From assembly GCF_008642335.1 (NCBI RefSeq), contig NZ_CP029191.1, forward strand, positions 2,046,001 to 2,110,000: a DNA stretch of 64,000 nucleotides, in the 5' to 3' direction. Shown piece by piece: positions 40,381 through 50,243 of the stretch. Positions within the stretch are counted from its first letter, which is position 1. Each line of letters opens with the position of its first letter. The stretch is from Streptomyces venezuelae (GTDB lineage: Bacteria > Actinomycetota > Actinomycetes > Streptomycetales > Streptomycetaceae). A program made the position numbers and the translations under genes. The notes under the pieces were generated by a model. It had not been told where the DNA came from, made no database searches, and was given only the letters and a program-made list of their open reading frames with translations.

Positions 40381-41625
40381 TCAGACCCGCGGCCGCAGCC
40401 TGGCCGCGTCGGCCGCCGCGGGGCCCTCCTTGGTCCCGGAGAGCAGCGCGCTGCCCTTGCGCCACTTCTTCCAGCTCAGGTTCCAGTCGCCGAGTCCGTT
40501 GCCGAACGCCGGCATGTCCTCGCCGTAGCTGTTGATGACCGTCACGAGGTCGCCCTGGCGAACGGTCTCGTAGAACCAGGCGGCGTTCCCGGTGCTCATG
40601 CCGGTGCAGCCGTGGCTGGTGTTGGCGGAGCCCTGCGAGCCCACCGACCAGGGCGCGGCGTGCACATACTCACCCGAGTCGGTCACCCGTGTCGCGTAAT
40701 AGACCATCTTGTCGTAGAAGTCCGATGCGCCGATGCTGGCACTGGTCATACGTACGGAGTACTCCTTGCCCAGCACCACCTTGACGCCGTTGCGCGTCGA
40801 GTAGCCGGGCTTGCCCGTGGTCACGGGCATGGAGTTGATCTCCTCGCCGTTGCGGTAGACCGTCATGTAGTGCGATCCGGCGTCCGTGACGGCTTCGACG
40901 CGGTCGCCGATGGTCAGCTTCAGGGGCTTGGCCTCGCCGCCCCACAGCTTGTCCTTGACCTTGAGGCCCTCCAGGTTGCTGGAGATCCTGACGGTCGCGC
41001 CCGCGGGCCAGTACTCCTTCGGGCGGTAGTGCAGCGTCTCGCTGTCCACCCAGTACCAGGAGCCGTCGGTGGCGGGCACCGAGCGGACCTTCAGCGCGCG
41101 CTCGACGACCGCCCTGGCCTCCTTGCCCTTCACCGGGGTGCTGAGCTTGGCCGTGACGGGCTGCCCCACGCCGTACTTGCCCGCGTCGGGGCCGAAAGTG
41201 ACCTTCAGCCGCTTCTTCTCGGGGGGCAGGTCGGTGTCGAAGGTGAGGACCTTGCGGCCCGGCGCCCCCTCGTCGTCCTCCGCGCTCACCCGCACGGTGT
41301 AGTGCGCGCCTGCCGCCAGCGGCGTGGTGCTGTGCCACCGGGAGCCGTCGGCCGAGAGTTCGCCCGCCACGTACCGCCCCATCGCGTCGGTGGCCAGTAC
41401 GTCGGTGATGCGCCCGTCCTCGCCCTGGGCCGTGACCTCCAGGGGCTTGTCCGGATCCGCTTTCTTGCTGCCCACGGGGCCGTTGAAGGCGATCTGGTCC
41501 GCCGCGTCGTACGGCTTGGCCGAGAGCGGGTGGCCGGAGCTCCCACAGGCCGTGGTCCCCGCACCGAGTGCGGCCACCAGCATCGTGCAGCTCAGTACCG
41601 TGCGAATTCGCGGAGTGTGGCTCAT
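40381..41625 (-). CDS. L,D-transpeptidase lipoprotein (YkuD)
   Basis: 414 aa. Signal with a lipobox-like Cys (ALGAGTTACGSS); two immunoglobulin-like domains (about 50-250) precede the YkuD catalytic domain, whose signature HAAPW...SHGCTGMS (active Cys in TSHGCTGM) is intact. It makes 3-3 peptidoglycan cross-links and is similar in layout to mycobacterial LdtMt2. Start ATG 41625 or GTG 41631; neither has a ribosome site. Confidence 0.93.
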   Translation of the reverse strand: MSHTPRIRTVLSCTMLVAALGAGTTACGSSGHPLSAKPYDAADQIAFNGPVGSKKADPDKPLEVTAQGEDGRITDVLATDAMGRYVAGELSADGSRWHSTTPLAAGAHYTVRVSAEDDEGAPGRKVLTFDTDLPPEKKRLKVTFGPDAGKYGVGQPVTAKLSTPVKGKEARAVVERALKVRSVPATDGSWYWVDSETLHYRPKEYWPAGATVRISSNLEGLKVKDKLWGGEAKPLKLTIGDRVEAVTDAGSHYMTVYRNGEEINSMPVTTGKPGYSTRNGVKVVLGKEYSVRMTSASIGASDFYDKMVYYATRVTDSGEYVHAAPWSVGSQGSANTSHGCTGMSTGNAAWFYETVRQGDLVTVINSYGEDMPAFGNGLGDWNLSWKKWRKGSALLSGTKEGPAAADAARLRPRV

Positions 41626-41695
41626 AAACACACGGTATGAAGGTTCATCACGCCCGGCGCGGCGAGTGACCCGTCCGTGGGGGTGTCGCTTACGC

Positions 41696-41737
41696 CGAAG
41701 GGCCCCGGCGCTCCTCGCGGAGTGCCGGGGCCCTTCG
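41696..41737 (-). terminator. Terminator of the ctaCDF operon
   Basis: CGAAGGGCCCCGGCGCTCC, TCGC, GGAGTGCCGGGGCCCTTCG: 19-bp stem with one mismatch-type pair, 21 bp past the ctaF stop. Confidence 0.9.
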
Positions 41738-41758
41738 GGTGCGTCGGGAACTACAGAC

Positions 41759-42157
41759 TCACTGGGTCTGGTTCTCGCCGCGGTAGTACTCGAACACCCA
41801 GCCCCACAGGCCGATCAGGATGATCGGGGCCGAGAAGTACAGCAGCCACCAGCCGAAGACGACGCCCATGAAGGCGAGCGCGCCACCCACGGCCAGGGAG
41901 AGCGGCTGCCAGCTGTGCGGGCTGAAGAAGCCCACCTCGCCGGCCTCGTCCGCGACGTCGGCCTCCTTGTTGTCCTGTGCGGAGGCGTCGACACGCCGGG
42001 CCGTGAAGGCCAGGTAGTAGCCGATCATGATGCACAGGCCGAAGGCCAGGAAGAGCGCCGTGGTACCGGCAGGCTCCTTCGACCAGACGCCATAGACGAT
42101 CGCCATGGCGAGGACGAAGACGCTCAGCCAGATGAACATCTTGCCCTGGATCTTCAC
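41759..42157 (-). CDS. ctaF: Cytochrome aa3 oxidase subunit IV
   Basis: 132 aa, four hydrophobic helices ([75 protein letters not shown]). Actinobacterial subunit IV, which stabilises the oxidase. GTG start overlapping the ctaD stop by 4 bp. Confidence 0.95.
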   Translation of the reverse strand: MKIQGKMFIWLSVFVLAMAIVYGVWSKEPAGTTALFLAFGLCIMIGYYLAFTARRVDASAQDNKEADVADEAGEVGFFSPHSWQPLSLAVGGALAFMGVVFGWWLLYFSAPIILIGLWGWVFEYYRGENQTQ

Positions 42158-43890
42158 TTCGTGGCCTCCTTGTCGCCGCCGAACAGCGCGGTGTCCTTCT
42201 GTCCGTCGTTCTCGAGGTGGCCGATCGCCGCGATCTCAGGGTGGTGCAGGTCGAACGCGGGCGATTCCGAACGGATCCGCGGCAGCGTGAGGAAGTTGTG
42301 CCGCGGGGGCGGGCAGGACGTCGCCCACTCCAGGGAGCGGCCGTAGCCCCACGGGTCGTCGACCTCGATCTTCTTGCCGTACTTGGCGGTCTTCCAGATG
42401 TTGTAGAAGAACGGCAGGATCGACAGACCGAGCAGGAACGAACAGATCGTCGAGATCGTGTTCAGGGCCGTGAAGCCGTCGGCGTGCAGGTAGTCCGCGT
42501 ACCGGCGCGGCATGCCCTCGGCACCCAGCCAGTGCTGGACGAGGAACGTGCCGTGGAAGCCGACGAACAGCGTCCAGAAGGTGATCTTGCCGAGCCGCTC
42601 GTCGAGCATCTTGCCGGTGAACTTCGGCCACCAGAAGTGGAAGCCGGAGAACATCGCGAACACCACGGTGCCGAACACCACGTAGTGGAAGTGCGCCACC
42701 ACGAAGTACGAGTCCGAGACGTGGAAGTCCATCGGCGGCGAGGCCAGGATGACGCCGGTCAGACCACCGAAGGTGAAGGTGATCAGGAAGCCGACCGCCC
42801 AGAGCATCGGGGTCTCGAAACTCAGCGACCCCTTCCACATCGTTCCGATCCAGTTGAAGAACTTCACACCGGTCGGTACGGCGATCAGGAACGTCATGAA
42901 GGAGAAGAACGGCAGCAGCACGCCGCCGGTGACGTACATGTGGTGGGCCCACACGGTCACGGACAGACCCGCGATCGCGATGGTCGCGCCGATCAGACCC
43001 ATGTAGCCGAACATCGGCTTGCGGGAGAAGACCGGAATGACCTCGGAAATGATGCCGAAGAACGGCAAGGCGATGATGTACACCTCTGGATGGCCGAAGA
43101 ACCAGAAGAGGTGTTGCCATAGCAGTGCGCCGCCGTTTGAGGCGTCGAAGATATGGGCGCCGAATTTACGGTCCGCCTCCAGGGCGAACAGTGCGGCGGC
43201 CAGGACCGGGAAGGCCAGCAGGACGAGCACCGCGGTCAGCAGCACGTTCCACACGAAGATCGGCATGCGGAACATCGTCATGCCCGGAGCGCGCATGCAG
43301 ATGATGGTGGTGATGAAGTTGACCGAGCCGAGGATCGTACCGAAGCCGGAGAACGCCAGACCCATGATCCACATGTCCGCGCCGATGCCCGGCGAGCGGA
43401 CCGCGTCCGACAGCGGGCTGTACGCGAACCAGCCGAAGTCGGCCGCACCCTGCGGGGTGAGGAAGCCGCCGACCGCGATCAGCGAGCCGAACAGGTACAG
43501 CCAGTAGGCGAACATGTTCAGCCGCGGGAACGCCACATCGGGCGCACCGATCTGCAGCGGCATGATCCAGTTCGCGAAACCGGCGAACAGCGGCGTCGCG
43601 AACATCAGCAGCATGATCGTGCCGTGCATCGTGAACGCCTGGTTGAACTGCTCGTTCGACATGATCTGCGTGCCGGGACGGGCCAGTTCGGCGCGCATGA
43701 AGAGCGCCATGACGCCGCCGATGCAGAAGAACGCGAACGACGTGACCAGATAGAGCGTGCCGATCGTCTTGTGGTCGGTGGTGGTCAGCCACTTGATCAC
43801 GACGTTGCCCGGCTGCTTGCGCCTGACCGGCAGCTCGTCCTCGTACGAGTCTGCTGCCGCGGCACCCTGGGGTTCGTTGAGGATGCTCAC
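42154..43890 (-). CDS. ctaD: Cytochrome aa3 oxidase subunit I
   Basis: 578 aa. Proton-pumping heme-copper oxidase core with twelve helices. Heme a His in [12 protein letters not shown]; CuB ligands in [10 protein letters not shown] (with the cross-linked Tyr) and [10 protein letters not shown]; heme a3 and a ligands in [14 protein letters not shown] start ([17 protein letters not shown]). Overlaps ctaC and ctaF by 4 bp each, so the three are one translationally coupled operon. Confidence 0.98.
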   Translation of the reverse strand: MSILNEPQGAAAADSYEDELPVRRKQPGNVVIKWLTTTDHKTIGTLYLVTSFAFFCIGGVMALFMRAELARPGTQIMSNEQFNQAFTMHGTIMLLMFATPLFAGFANWIMPLQIGAPDVAFPRLNMFAYWLYLFGSLIAVGGFLTPQGAADFGWFAYSPLSDAVRSPGIGADMWIMGLAFSGFGTILGSVNFITTIICMRAPGMTMFRMPIFVWNVLLTAVLVLLAFPVLAAALFALEADRKFGAHIFDASNGGALLWQHLFWFFGHPEVYIIALPFFGIISEVIPVFSRKPMFGYMGLIGATIAIAGLSVTVWAHHMYVTGGVLLPFFSFMTFLIAVPTGVKFFNWIGTMWKGSLSFETPMLWAVGFLITFTFGGLTGVILASPPMDFHVSDSYFVVAHFHYVVFGTVVFAMFSGFHFWWPKFTGKMLDERLGKITFWTLFVGFHGTFLVQHWLGAEGMPRRYADYLHADGFTALNTISTICSFLLGLSILPFFYNIWKTAKYGKKIEVDDPWGYGRSLEWATSCPPPRHNFLTLPRIRSESPAFDLHHPEIAAIGHLENDGQKDTALFGGDKEATK

Positions 43891-44849
43891 AGGTTGTTCG
43901 TCTCCCGGTTCTTCTCGTGGCCCGTCTGCTCGATGCCGGCCGGGATGTAACCGGTCTGGTTCTTCTTCGCGAGGTCCTCGAGGTGCTGCTTGTAGCGCTC
44001 GGGAGAGACGACCTTGACGTTGAAGAGCATCCGGGAGTGGTCGACGCCGCAGAGCTCGGCGCACTTGCCCATGAAGGTGCCCTCCTTGTTCGGAGTCACC
44101 TCGAAGGCGTTGGTGTGGCCCGGGATGACGTCCTGCTTCATGAGGAACGGCACCACCCAGAAGGAGTGGATGACGTCACGCGAAGTCAGGACGAAACGAA
44201 CCTTCTCGCCCTTGGGGAGCCAGAGGGTCGGTCCGGGGTTGCCGTTCTGGGGGTTCCGCTCGCCGGGCGTGCCGACTTCGTAGACACCGCCGGCGTTGGC
44301 CGGGAAGTCCTTGCGGAAACGGTCCGGAATGGCGTCCAGGTCCTTGGACGTCTTGGCGTCGCCCTTGTCGGAACCCGGCACGTCCTCGATGTAGTTGAAG
44401 CCCCAGCTCCACTGATAGCCGACCACGTTGACCGTGTGGGCCGGCTTGTCGTCGAGTTCGAGGAGCTTCGACTCGTCACGTGCCGTGAAGTAGAAGAGGA
44501 CCGACACGATGATGAGCGGAACCACCGTGTAGAGCGCCTCGATGGGCATGTTGTAACGCGTCTGCGACGGTACTTCCACCTTGGTGCGGCTGCGCCGGTG
44601 GAAGATGACGCTCCACAGGATCAGACCCCAGACCAGCACGCCCGTGGCGAGCGCTGCCGCCCACGAGCCCTGCCAGAGGGAGAGAATCCGCGGAGCCTCT
44701 TCCGTTACCGGGGTGGGCATTCCAAGGCGGGGGAAATCCTTGTATGTGCAACCGGTGGCGGTCGCCAGGATCAGGCCCGCAGTCAGCACCTGCGGCAGCT
44801 TCCGCCGCATCGGGCGCCGCGACGAGCGGTCGGAGCCGTTGGGACTCAC
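43887..44849 (-). CDS. ctaC: Cytochrome aa3 oxidase subunit II
   Basis: 320 aa from GTG. Lipoprotein signal ([14 protein letters not shown]), two membrane helices ([21 protein letters not shown] and [19 protein letters not shown]) and the external cupredoxin domain with the CuA site (His in [20 protein letters not shown]). Receives electrons from QcrC. First gene of the operon. Confidence 0.97.
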   Translation of the reverse strand: MSPNGSDRSSRRPMRRKLPQVLTAGLILATATGCTYKDFPRLGMPTPVTEEAPRILSLWQGSWAAALATGVLVWGLILWSVIFHRRSRTKVEVPSQTRYNMPIEALYTVVPLIIVSVLFYFTARDESKLLELDDKPAHTVNVVGYQWSWGFNYIEDVPGSDKGDAKTSKDLDAIPDRFRKDFPANAGGVYEVGTPGERNPQNGNPGPTLWLPKGEKVRFVLTSRDVIHSFWVVPFLMKQDVIPGHTNAFEVTPNKEGTFMGKCAELCGVDHSRMLFNVKVVSPERYKQHLEDLAKKNQTGYIPAGIEQTGHEKNRETNNL

Positions 44850-45208
44850 GTAGCGCCTTCCCGAGAGTCTCGCCCGCGCGGTCGGCTGCGGCCTTCACGC
44901 TGGTCGGTCGCCGCCCTGCGGCGGGCAGGGGTTTGGATGTTTATGCGGACCAAACCCTACTGGACGCTATTTGGGGTCGCGCGGGGAGGGTGCCTAACGC
45001 GCCGCGGGTCACTCCGAAGGGTGGGACGCCCGCCCCTCGACCGGTTTCTGACGGAGCCTTGGAGCGCCCACGAGCTGGGTGGAATCCGCTGGTCCGCGGG
45101 TGCGGGTGGAGGGTGGTTGCTCGCGCAGTTCCCCGCGCCCCTGCAGGGCTGCCCCTGCGGGGCGCTCCCCCTGGGCGGGGTGCTCGGGTGACGTCTTAGC
45201 GTTGACGC
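44850..45208. promoter_or_regulatory. Divergent gap between ctaC and the desulfurase-TusA gene
   Basis: 359 bp without a gene. It must contain the ctaCDF promoter; I see no box good enough to name. The right half carries copy 7 of the dispersed repeat (45122-45142), followed by a GC hairpin (GCAGGG/CCCTGC). Just before the GTG at 45209 there is no Shine-Dalgarno. Confidence 0.4.
45122..45142 (+). repeat. Dispersed 21-bp repeat, copy 7
   Basis: Exact copy of the core, preceded by GGTTGCT and followed by a GC-rich inverted repeat. The only copy lying between two divergent genes. Confidence 0.85.
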
Positions 45209-46585
45209 GTGTCCTACTTCGACGTTGCCTCCTCCGCTCCCCTTCATCCCGTCGCGCGGCAGGCGCTGCAGGCCTCCCTTGACGAGGGGTGGGCCGATCC
45301 CTCGCGGCTCTATCGCGAGGGGCGGCGGGCCCGGCTGCTCCTCGATGCCGCGCGTGAGGCGGCCGCCGACGCGGTGGGCTGCAGGCCCGACGAGCTCGTC
45401 TTCACCTCCTCCGGCACCCGCGCCGTGCACTCCGGGATGGCCGGGGCGCTGGCCGGGCGGCGGCGCGTCGGACGCCACCTGATCGTGTCGGCCGTCGAAC
45501 ATTCGTCGGTACTCCATTCGGCCGAGGCCCATGAGGGCGACGGCGGGGCGGTGACCGAGGTGGGGGTGGACCGCGGCGGGGCGGTGGACCCGGAGGCGTA
45601 TGCCGCGGCGCTGCGCGAGGACACCGCGCTCGCCTGTCTGCAGTCCGCCAACCACGAGGTCGGCACGGTGCAGCCGGTCGCCCGGGTCGCGGAGGTGTGC
45701 CGGGCCGCCGGGGTGCCGCTCCTGGTGGACGCGGCGCAGTCGCTGCCCTGGGGACGTGTCGACGGGGACTGGTCGCTGCTGACCGGGAGTGCCCATAAAT
45801 GGGGTGGCCCGGCAGGAGTCGGGCTTCTCGTCGTACGCAAGGGAGTGCGCTTCGCCGTGCGGGGGCCCGTCGACGAGCGGGAGTCCGGGCGCGCCGTCGG
45901 CTTCGAGAACATTCCGGCGATCGTGGCGGCGGCCGCCTCGCTGCGGGCGGTGCGGGCCGAGGCGGACGCGGCGGCCGTACGACTGCGGGAGCTGACGGAG
46001 CGGATCCGGGCGCGGGTGCCGGGGCTCGTGCCGGACGTGGAGGTGGTGGGCGACCCCGTGCGGCGGCTGCCGCACCTCGTCACCTTCTCCTGTCTCTATG
46101 TCGACGGGGAGACAGTGCTGCACGAGCTGGACCGGGCCGGTTTCTCCGTGTCGTCCGGGTCCTCGTGCACCAGCTCGACGCTGACACCGAGCCATGTGCT
46201 GCGCGCCATGGGGGTGGTCAGCGAGGGGAACGTACGGGTGTCGCTGCCGTTCGGCGTCGAGGAGGCGGAGATCGAACGGTTCCTCGATGTGCTGCCCCGG
46301 GTGGTGCGGGGCGTGCGGGAGACCCTGGGGGCGCCGGTGGGGGGCGGGGACGGGGCCGCGGAGGCCGTGACCGTGGACGCGCTCGGGATGAGCTGTCCGC
46401 TGCCGGTGATCGAGCTGGCCAAGGCGATCGGGCGGGTACGGGTGGGCGGCACCGTCACCGTCCTCGCCGACGACGAGGTCGCGGCCGTGGACATCCCCGC
46501 CTGGTGCTGGACCCAGGAACAGGAGTACGTGGGCGAGCGGCCGGCGGACCGCGGTGTCGCTTACGTGGTCCGCCGGAGCTCGTGA
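45209..46585 (+). CDS. Cysteine desulfurase fused to a TusA sulfur-carrier domain
   Basis: 458 aa. Residues 1 to about 375 are an IscS/NifS-type desulfurase: MSYFDVASSAPLHPVA, FTSSGTRAVHSGM, SAVEHSSVLHSA, PLLVDAAQSLPW, PLP Lys in LTGSAHKWGGPAGVG, and active Cys in SVSSGSSCTSSTLTPSHVL. From about 385 a TusA domain begins, DALGMSCPLPVIELAKAI, with the CPxP sulfur-accepting Cys (about 395). This would pass persulfide sulfur within one chain. Sulfur acceptor unknown (tRNA thiolation, Moco or Fe-S are options). GTG start without SD, possibly leaderless. Confidence 0.9.
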   Translation: MSYFDVASSAPLHPVARQALQASLDEGWADPSRLYREGRRARLLLDAAREAAADAVGCRPDELVFTSSGTRAVHSGMAGALAGRRRVGRHLIVSAVEHSSVLHSAEAHEGDGGAVTEVGVDRGGAVDPEAYAAALREDTALACLQSANHEVGTVQPVARVAEVCRAAGVPLLVDAAQSLPWGRVDGDWSLLTGSAHKWGGPAGVGLLVVRKGVRFAVRGPVDERESGRAVGFENIPAIVAAAASLRAVRAEADAAAVRLRELTERIRARVPGLVPDVEVVGDPVRRLPHLVTFSCLYVDGETVLHELDRAGFSVSSGSSCTSSTLTPSHVLRAMGVVSEGNVRVSLPFGVEEAEIERFLDVLPRVVRGVRETLGAPVGGGDGAAEAVTVDALGMSCPLPVIELAKAIGRVRVGGTVTVLADDEVAAVDIPAWCWTQEQEYVGERPADRGVAYVVRRSS

Positions 46586-46603
46586 TCGGTCGGCGCCCGG
46601 GGC

Positions 46604-47578
46604 TCAGGCCAGGTGCGGCTTGACCTCGGTGGCGGCCTCGTGGCCGTACGCCTTGGTGAAGCGGTCCATGAAGTTGCTGCGGCGCAGCTCGTACTCCTGC
46701 GTGCCGACGGTCTCGATGACCAGGGTGGCGAGCATGCAGCCGACCTGGGCGGCGCGCTCGTGGGAGACGCCCCAGGCGAGGCCCGAGAGGAAGCCCGCGC
46801 GGAACGCGTCGCCGACGCCGGTCGGCTCGACCTTCGCCTCCTCCTCCGGGACGCCGACCTCGATCGGGTCCTTGCCGGCGGACTCGATGCGGACGCCGTT
46901 CGCGCCGAGAGTCGTCACGCGGTGGCCGACGCGCGAGAGGATCTCGGCGTCGGTCCAGCCGGTCTTGGACTCGATGAGCCCCTTCTCGTACTCGTTGGAG
47001 AAGAGGTACGTCGCCCCGTCGAGGAGCGTGCGGATCTCCTCGCCCTCCATGCGCGCGATCTGCTGCGAGAAGTCCGCGGCGAACGGGATGCCGCGGGAGC
47101 GGCACTCCTCGGTGTGGCGGAGCATCGCCTCGGGGTCGTCGGCGCCGATCGAGACGAGGTCGAGGCCGCCCACGCGGTCCGCGACCGTCTTCAGCTCGAT
47201 GAGGCGGGCCTCGCTCATCGCGCCCGTGTAGAAGGAGCCGATCTGGTTGTGGTCGGCGTCCGTGGTGCAGACGAAGCGCGCCGTGTGCAGCGTCTCGGAG
47301 ATGCGGACGGAGGCCGTGTCCACGCCGTGCCGGTCGAGCCAGGCGCGGTACTCGTCGAAGTCGGAGCCGGCCGCGCCGACCAGGATCGGGCGGGTGCCGA
47401 GCTGCCCCATGCCGAAGGTGATGTTGGCGGCGACGCCGCCCCTGCGCACATCGAGGGCGTCGACGAGGAAGGAGAGGGAGACCGTGTGCAACTGATCGGC
47501 GACCAGCTGGTCGGCGAAGCGGCCGGGGAAGGTCATCAGGTGGTCGGTGGCGATGGAGCCGGTGACTGCGATACGCAC
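46604..47578 (-). CDS. adoK: PfkB-family carbohydrate kinase, adenosine kinase-like
   Basis: 324 aa, the same length as I remember for mycobacterial AdoK. Ribokinase fold: MRIAVTGSIATDHLMTFPGRF, GGVAANITFGMGQLG, FSNEYEKGLIE and the anion hole/catalytic Asp in EPTGVGDAFRAGFLSGLAWG. It may phosphorylate adenosine or a sugar; gene order (next to oxidase and Fe-S carrier genes) and sequence favour the AdoK group. Convergent with the desulfurase fusion, 18 bp between stops. Confidence 0.8.
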   Translation of the reverse strand: MRIAVTGSIATDHLMTFPGRFADQLVADQLHTVSLSFLVDALDVRRGGVAANITFGMGQLGTRPILVGAAGSDFDEYRAWLDRHGVDTASVRISETLHTARFVCTTDADHNQIGSFYTGAMSEARLIELKTVADRVGGLDLVSIGADDPEAMLRHTEECRSRGIPFAADFSQQIARMEGEEIRTLLDGATYLFSNEYEKGLIESKTGWTDAEILSRVGHRVTTLGANGVRIESAGKDPIEVGVPEEEAKVEPTGVGDAFRAGFLSGLAWGVSHERAAQVGCMLATLVIETVGTQEYELRRSNFMDRFTKAYGHEAATEVKPHLA

Positions 47579-47712
47579 GGCTGGGTGCTCCTGTGGAGGA
47601 GAGGCGAGGATTGACAGTTCACGCTACCGGGTCGAGGCACCCCGCCTGAAGTGCCAAAACTACCCGATAGTAGGGCTTTTTTCGTGAGCGTCCGGATGCA
47701 TACGGTGCCGTT

Positions 47713-47937
47713 ATGACCGTTATCCCGAAGGATGTCGTCCTGCACCGTCGCGCCACGGCCGCCGAGGCCCCCGAGAGCATGGAGTCGCTGCGCGGCGACT
47801 GCGCCCGCATGGCACCGCACTGGGCGGTGCCCGCCGCGACCGCGGCCGCCCCCGTGCCGCCCTCGCTGATCCACGGCATCACCGTCCCGCTGTCCTCCGC
47901 CCGTCTGATCGGCGAAATGTCGGAGTACGGAGACTGA
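47713..47937 (+). CDS. Small hypothetical protein
   Basis: 74 aa, no known domain, no membrane segment (MTVIPKDVVLHRRATAAEAPESM). No Shine-Dalgarno; TACGGT (47701-47706) lies about 6 nt before the ATG with TTTTTC 17 bp further up, so a leaderless transcript is possible. Divergent from the AdoK-like kinase. Conserved position in Streptomyces is remembered but not checked. Confidence 0.6.
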   Translation: MTVIPKDVVLHRRATAAEAPESMESLRGDCARMAPHWAVPAATAAAPVPPSLIHGITVPLSSARLIGEMSEYGD

Positions 47938-48041
47938 GGGAGACTGATCGCAGGGTCCCGGCGCGCGCCGAAGGGAACCGTGCGCTCCCCTCCTGCGTCC
48001 CATCGCCGTCCCCCGTAAAGGGGAACTGGGATACGACGAGG

Positions 48042-48065
48042 CCCACCGGTGGCGGCACCGGTGGG
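48042..48065 (+). other. Hairpin upstream of exported-protein gene
   Basis: CCCACCGGTG, GCGG, CACCGGTGGG: perfect 10-bp stem, 37 bp before the next start. It may terminate the small upstream gene or act in the 5' leader. Confidence 0.6.
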
Positions 48066-48102
48066 ATGTCCGGGACAGCAGTGCAGTCGAAGGAGCGATG
48101 CG

Positions 48103-49602
48103 GTGAGCACCGAGCGATCCGATTCCGAGGCGTCCGAGCCGCAGCGGCGGCGGTCCCGCCTGGCCGTCGCCTCGGTCGCGGCCACCGTGCTGCTGGTCGG
48201 CGGCGGTGGGGCGTACTTCGCGGCGTCCGCGTCCGGCGGCGGCGGCAGTGACGGGGCACCGGCCGGGGACGGCGGCAATCCGCCGCCCCTCGCCCTGGAC
48301 GGCTATCCGGCCGCCGACCGGCAGGGCGGTGACGACAAGAGCGGCACCGGCGGCACCGGTGACTCCCACGGCATCGCGCCCGGCGAGCCCGACCCGAACG
48401 GCGTGCGGTACCGGGCGACCACCCAGCTGCCCGAGGGCCCGGAGTCCGCGTCGGTCTACCACGCACGCGGCGAGGTCACCGCGGCCGAGGTCGGCAGGCT
48501 CGCGAAGGCGCTGGGCGTGGACGGGACGCCGACCTCGCAGGACGGCACCTGGAGGGTGGGCCACTCCAACGACGGTTCGGGGCCCTCGCTGCAGGTGAAC
48601 AAGCAGGCGCCCGGCACCTGGACCTACGCGGCGCACGGCACGGGCGGCACCGACAACTGCCTGCGCGGCAAGCCCTGTTCCAGGAGCTCCACCGCACCGA
48701 ACGGCGAGACGGGTGACGCGGTCGGCGAGCAGGCGGCCAAGGACGCCGCGGCGCCCGTCCTGAAGGTCCTCGGCCAGGACGACGCGAAGCTGGACGCGCG
48801 CCAGCTGATGGGTGCCGTACGCGTGGTGAACGCCGACCCGAAGGTGGACGGCCTGCCGACGTACGGCTGGTCGACCGGCATCCAGGTCGGCGCGGGCGGC
48901 GAAGTGGTCGGCGGCAGCGGCCAGTTGAAGGCGCCGGAGAAGGGCGCGAAGTACCCCGTCATCAGCGCGCAGGAGACCCTGGACCGGCTGAACAGGTCGG
49001 GCGTCGAGGGCCATGGCGGCATCGGCGGCTGTGCCACTCCGGTGCCGCACGCCGACGACGAGACGAAGTCCGAAGGCGGCAGCGGCCCGGAGCAGGCCCC
49101 CTGCAAGCCGTCGTCCGAGGCGCCGAAGCCGCAGCCGGTCGCCGTCAGCGGCGCCACGTTCGGCCTCGCGACGCACTTCGTGGACGGCAAGCAGACCCTC
49201 GTACCGTCCTGGCTGTTCGACGTGAAGCCGCAGGGCGCGCAGGACACGTTCACGGTGACGCACCCGGCGGTCGCGCCCGAGTACCTGACGTCGCCGAGCA
49301 CGCCCGGCACACCGAGCACGCCTGGCACGCCGAACACGCCGGCGGACAAGACGCGCCTCACGTCCTACACCGCCGACGGGAAGTCGCTGACCGTGCACTT
49401 CTGGGGCAGCGCCTGCGGTGAGTACGCGGCGTCCGCGCGGGAGGACGGCGACCGCGTCAAGGTCACGGTCGAGGAGACCGGCAAGACCGGTGACGTCTGC
49501 GTCATGATGGCCAAGGACCTGAAGAAGAAGGTCACTCTGGACAAGCCCCTGGGCGATCGCAAGGTCGTGGACTCCGCGGGCGAGACGGTCCGCCGGAAGT
49601 AG
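48103..49602 (+). CDS. Hypothetical membrane-anchored exported protein
   Basis: 499 aa from GTG, AAGGAG seven nt upstream. A short cytoplasmic N-terminus, one transmembrane helix (RLAVASVAATVLLVGGGGAYFAA), then a Gly/Asp/Pro-rich linker and a large extracellular part. Four Cys pairs may form disulfides (DNCLRGKPCS; GGCATPVPHAD...APCKP; SACGEY and DVCVMM). A Pro/Thr/Ser repeat (STPGTPSTPGTPNTP) separates the last domain. No known domain recognised. Confidence 0.82.
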   Translation: MSTERSDSEASEPQRRRSRLAVASVAATVLLVGGGGAYFAASASGGGGSDGAPAGDGGNPPPLALDGYPAADRQGGDDKSGTGGTGDSHGIAPGEPDPNGVRYRATTQLPEGPESASVYHARGEVTAAEVGRLAKALGVDGTPTSQDGTWRVGHSNDGSGPSLQVNKQAPGTWTYAAHGTGGTDNCLRGKPCSRSSTAPNGETGDAVGEQAAKDAAAPVLKVLGQDDAKLDARQLMGAVRVVNADPKVDGLPTYGWSTGIQVGAGGEVVGGSGQLKAPEKGAKYPVISAQETLDRLNRSGVEGHGGIGGCATPVPHADDETKSEGGSGPEQAPCKPSSEAPKPQPVAVSGATFGLATHFVDGKQTLVPSWLFDVKPQGAQDTFTVTHPAVAPEYLTSPSTPGTPSTPGTPNTPADKTRLTSYTADGKSLTVHFWGSACGEYAASAREDGDRVKVTVEETGKTGDVCVMMAKDLKKKVTLDKPLGDRKVVDSAGETVRRK

Positions 49603-49631
49603 GTACCGGTCCCCACGGATACCGGTACGCA

Positions 49632-49675
49632 CGAAGGCGGCGGCCCCCTGGAAACTCAGGGGGCCGCCGCCTTCG
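49632..49675. terminator. Bidirectional terminator
   Basis: CGAAGGCGGCGGCCCCCTG, GAAACT, CAGGGGGCCGCCGCCTTCG: perfect 19-bp stem between the convergent exported-protein and Fe-S carrier genes. Confidence 0.92.
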
Positions 49676-49694
49676 ACGTGGGTGCCTCGCAGCC

Positions 49695-50051
49695 TCAGCT
49701 GAAGGAGTCGCCGCAGGCGCAGGAGCCCGTGGCGTTGGGGTTGTCGATCGTGAAGCCCTGCTTCTCGATGGTGTCCACGAAGTCGATGGAGGCGCCGCCC
49801 AGGTAGGGAGCGCTCATGCGGTCCGTGACGACCTTCACGCCGTCGAAGTCCTTGACGACGTCGCCGTCGAGCGAGCGCTCGTCGAAGAACAGCTGGTAGC
49901 GCAGGCCCGAGCAGCCGCCGGGCTGAACGGCGACGCGCAGCGCCAGGTCGTCCCGGCCCTCCTGCTCCAGCAGGCCCTTCACCTTGGCCGCGGCGGCGTC
50001 CGACAGGAGGATGCCGTCGCTCACGGTGGTGGTCTCGTCCGATACGGACAT
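49695..50051 (-). CDS. A-type iron-sulfur cluster carrier (HesB/ErpA-like)
   Basis: 118 aa. The three cluster-binding Cys are present: QPGGCSGLRYQLFFDE and the C-terminal GSCACGDSFS. Delivers [4Fe-4S] or [2Fe-2S] clusters to client enzymes. ATG 50051 with GGGAG upstream. It is divergent from nadA, whose product is a [4Fe-4S] enzyme, an obvious client. Confidence 0.95.
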   Translation of the reverse strand: MSVSDETTTVSDGILLSDAAAAKVKGLLEQEGRDDLALRVAVQPGGCSGLRYQLFFDERSLDGDVVKDFDGVKVVTDRMSAPYLGGASIDFVDTIEKQGFTIDNPNATGSCACGDSFS

Positions 50052-50243
50052 CTGCTTCTCTCCCGGGTTGTACGGAGACTGCTTGCCGACGGTTGCAACC
50101 GGCGGGGCCGCGGATTCATTCCGGGCCGAGCGCTTACGTCTTACCCCTTCATGCTCGCACATGGCGCGGCGGGGAACAGCGGGCCGCCGGACGGCGAATG
50201 CGTCACATCGACACTATGGCCATCGTCAAACTGACACGAAGCG

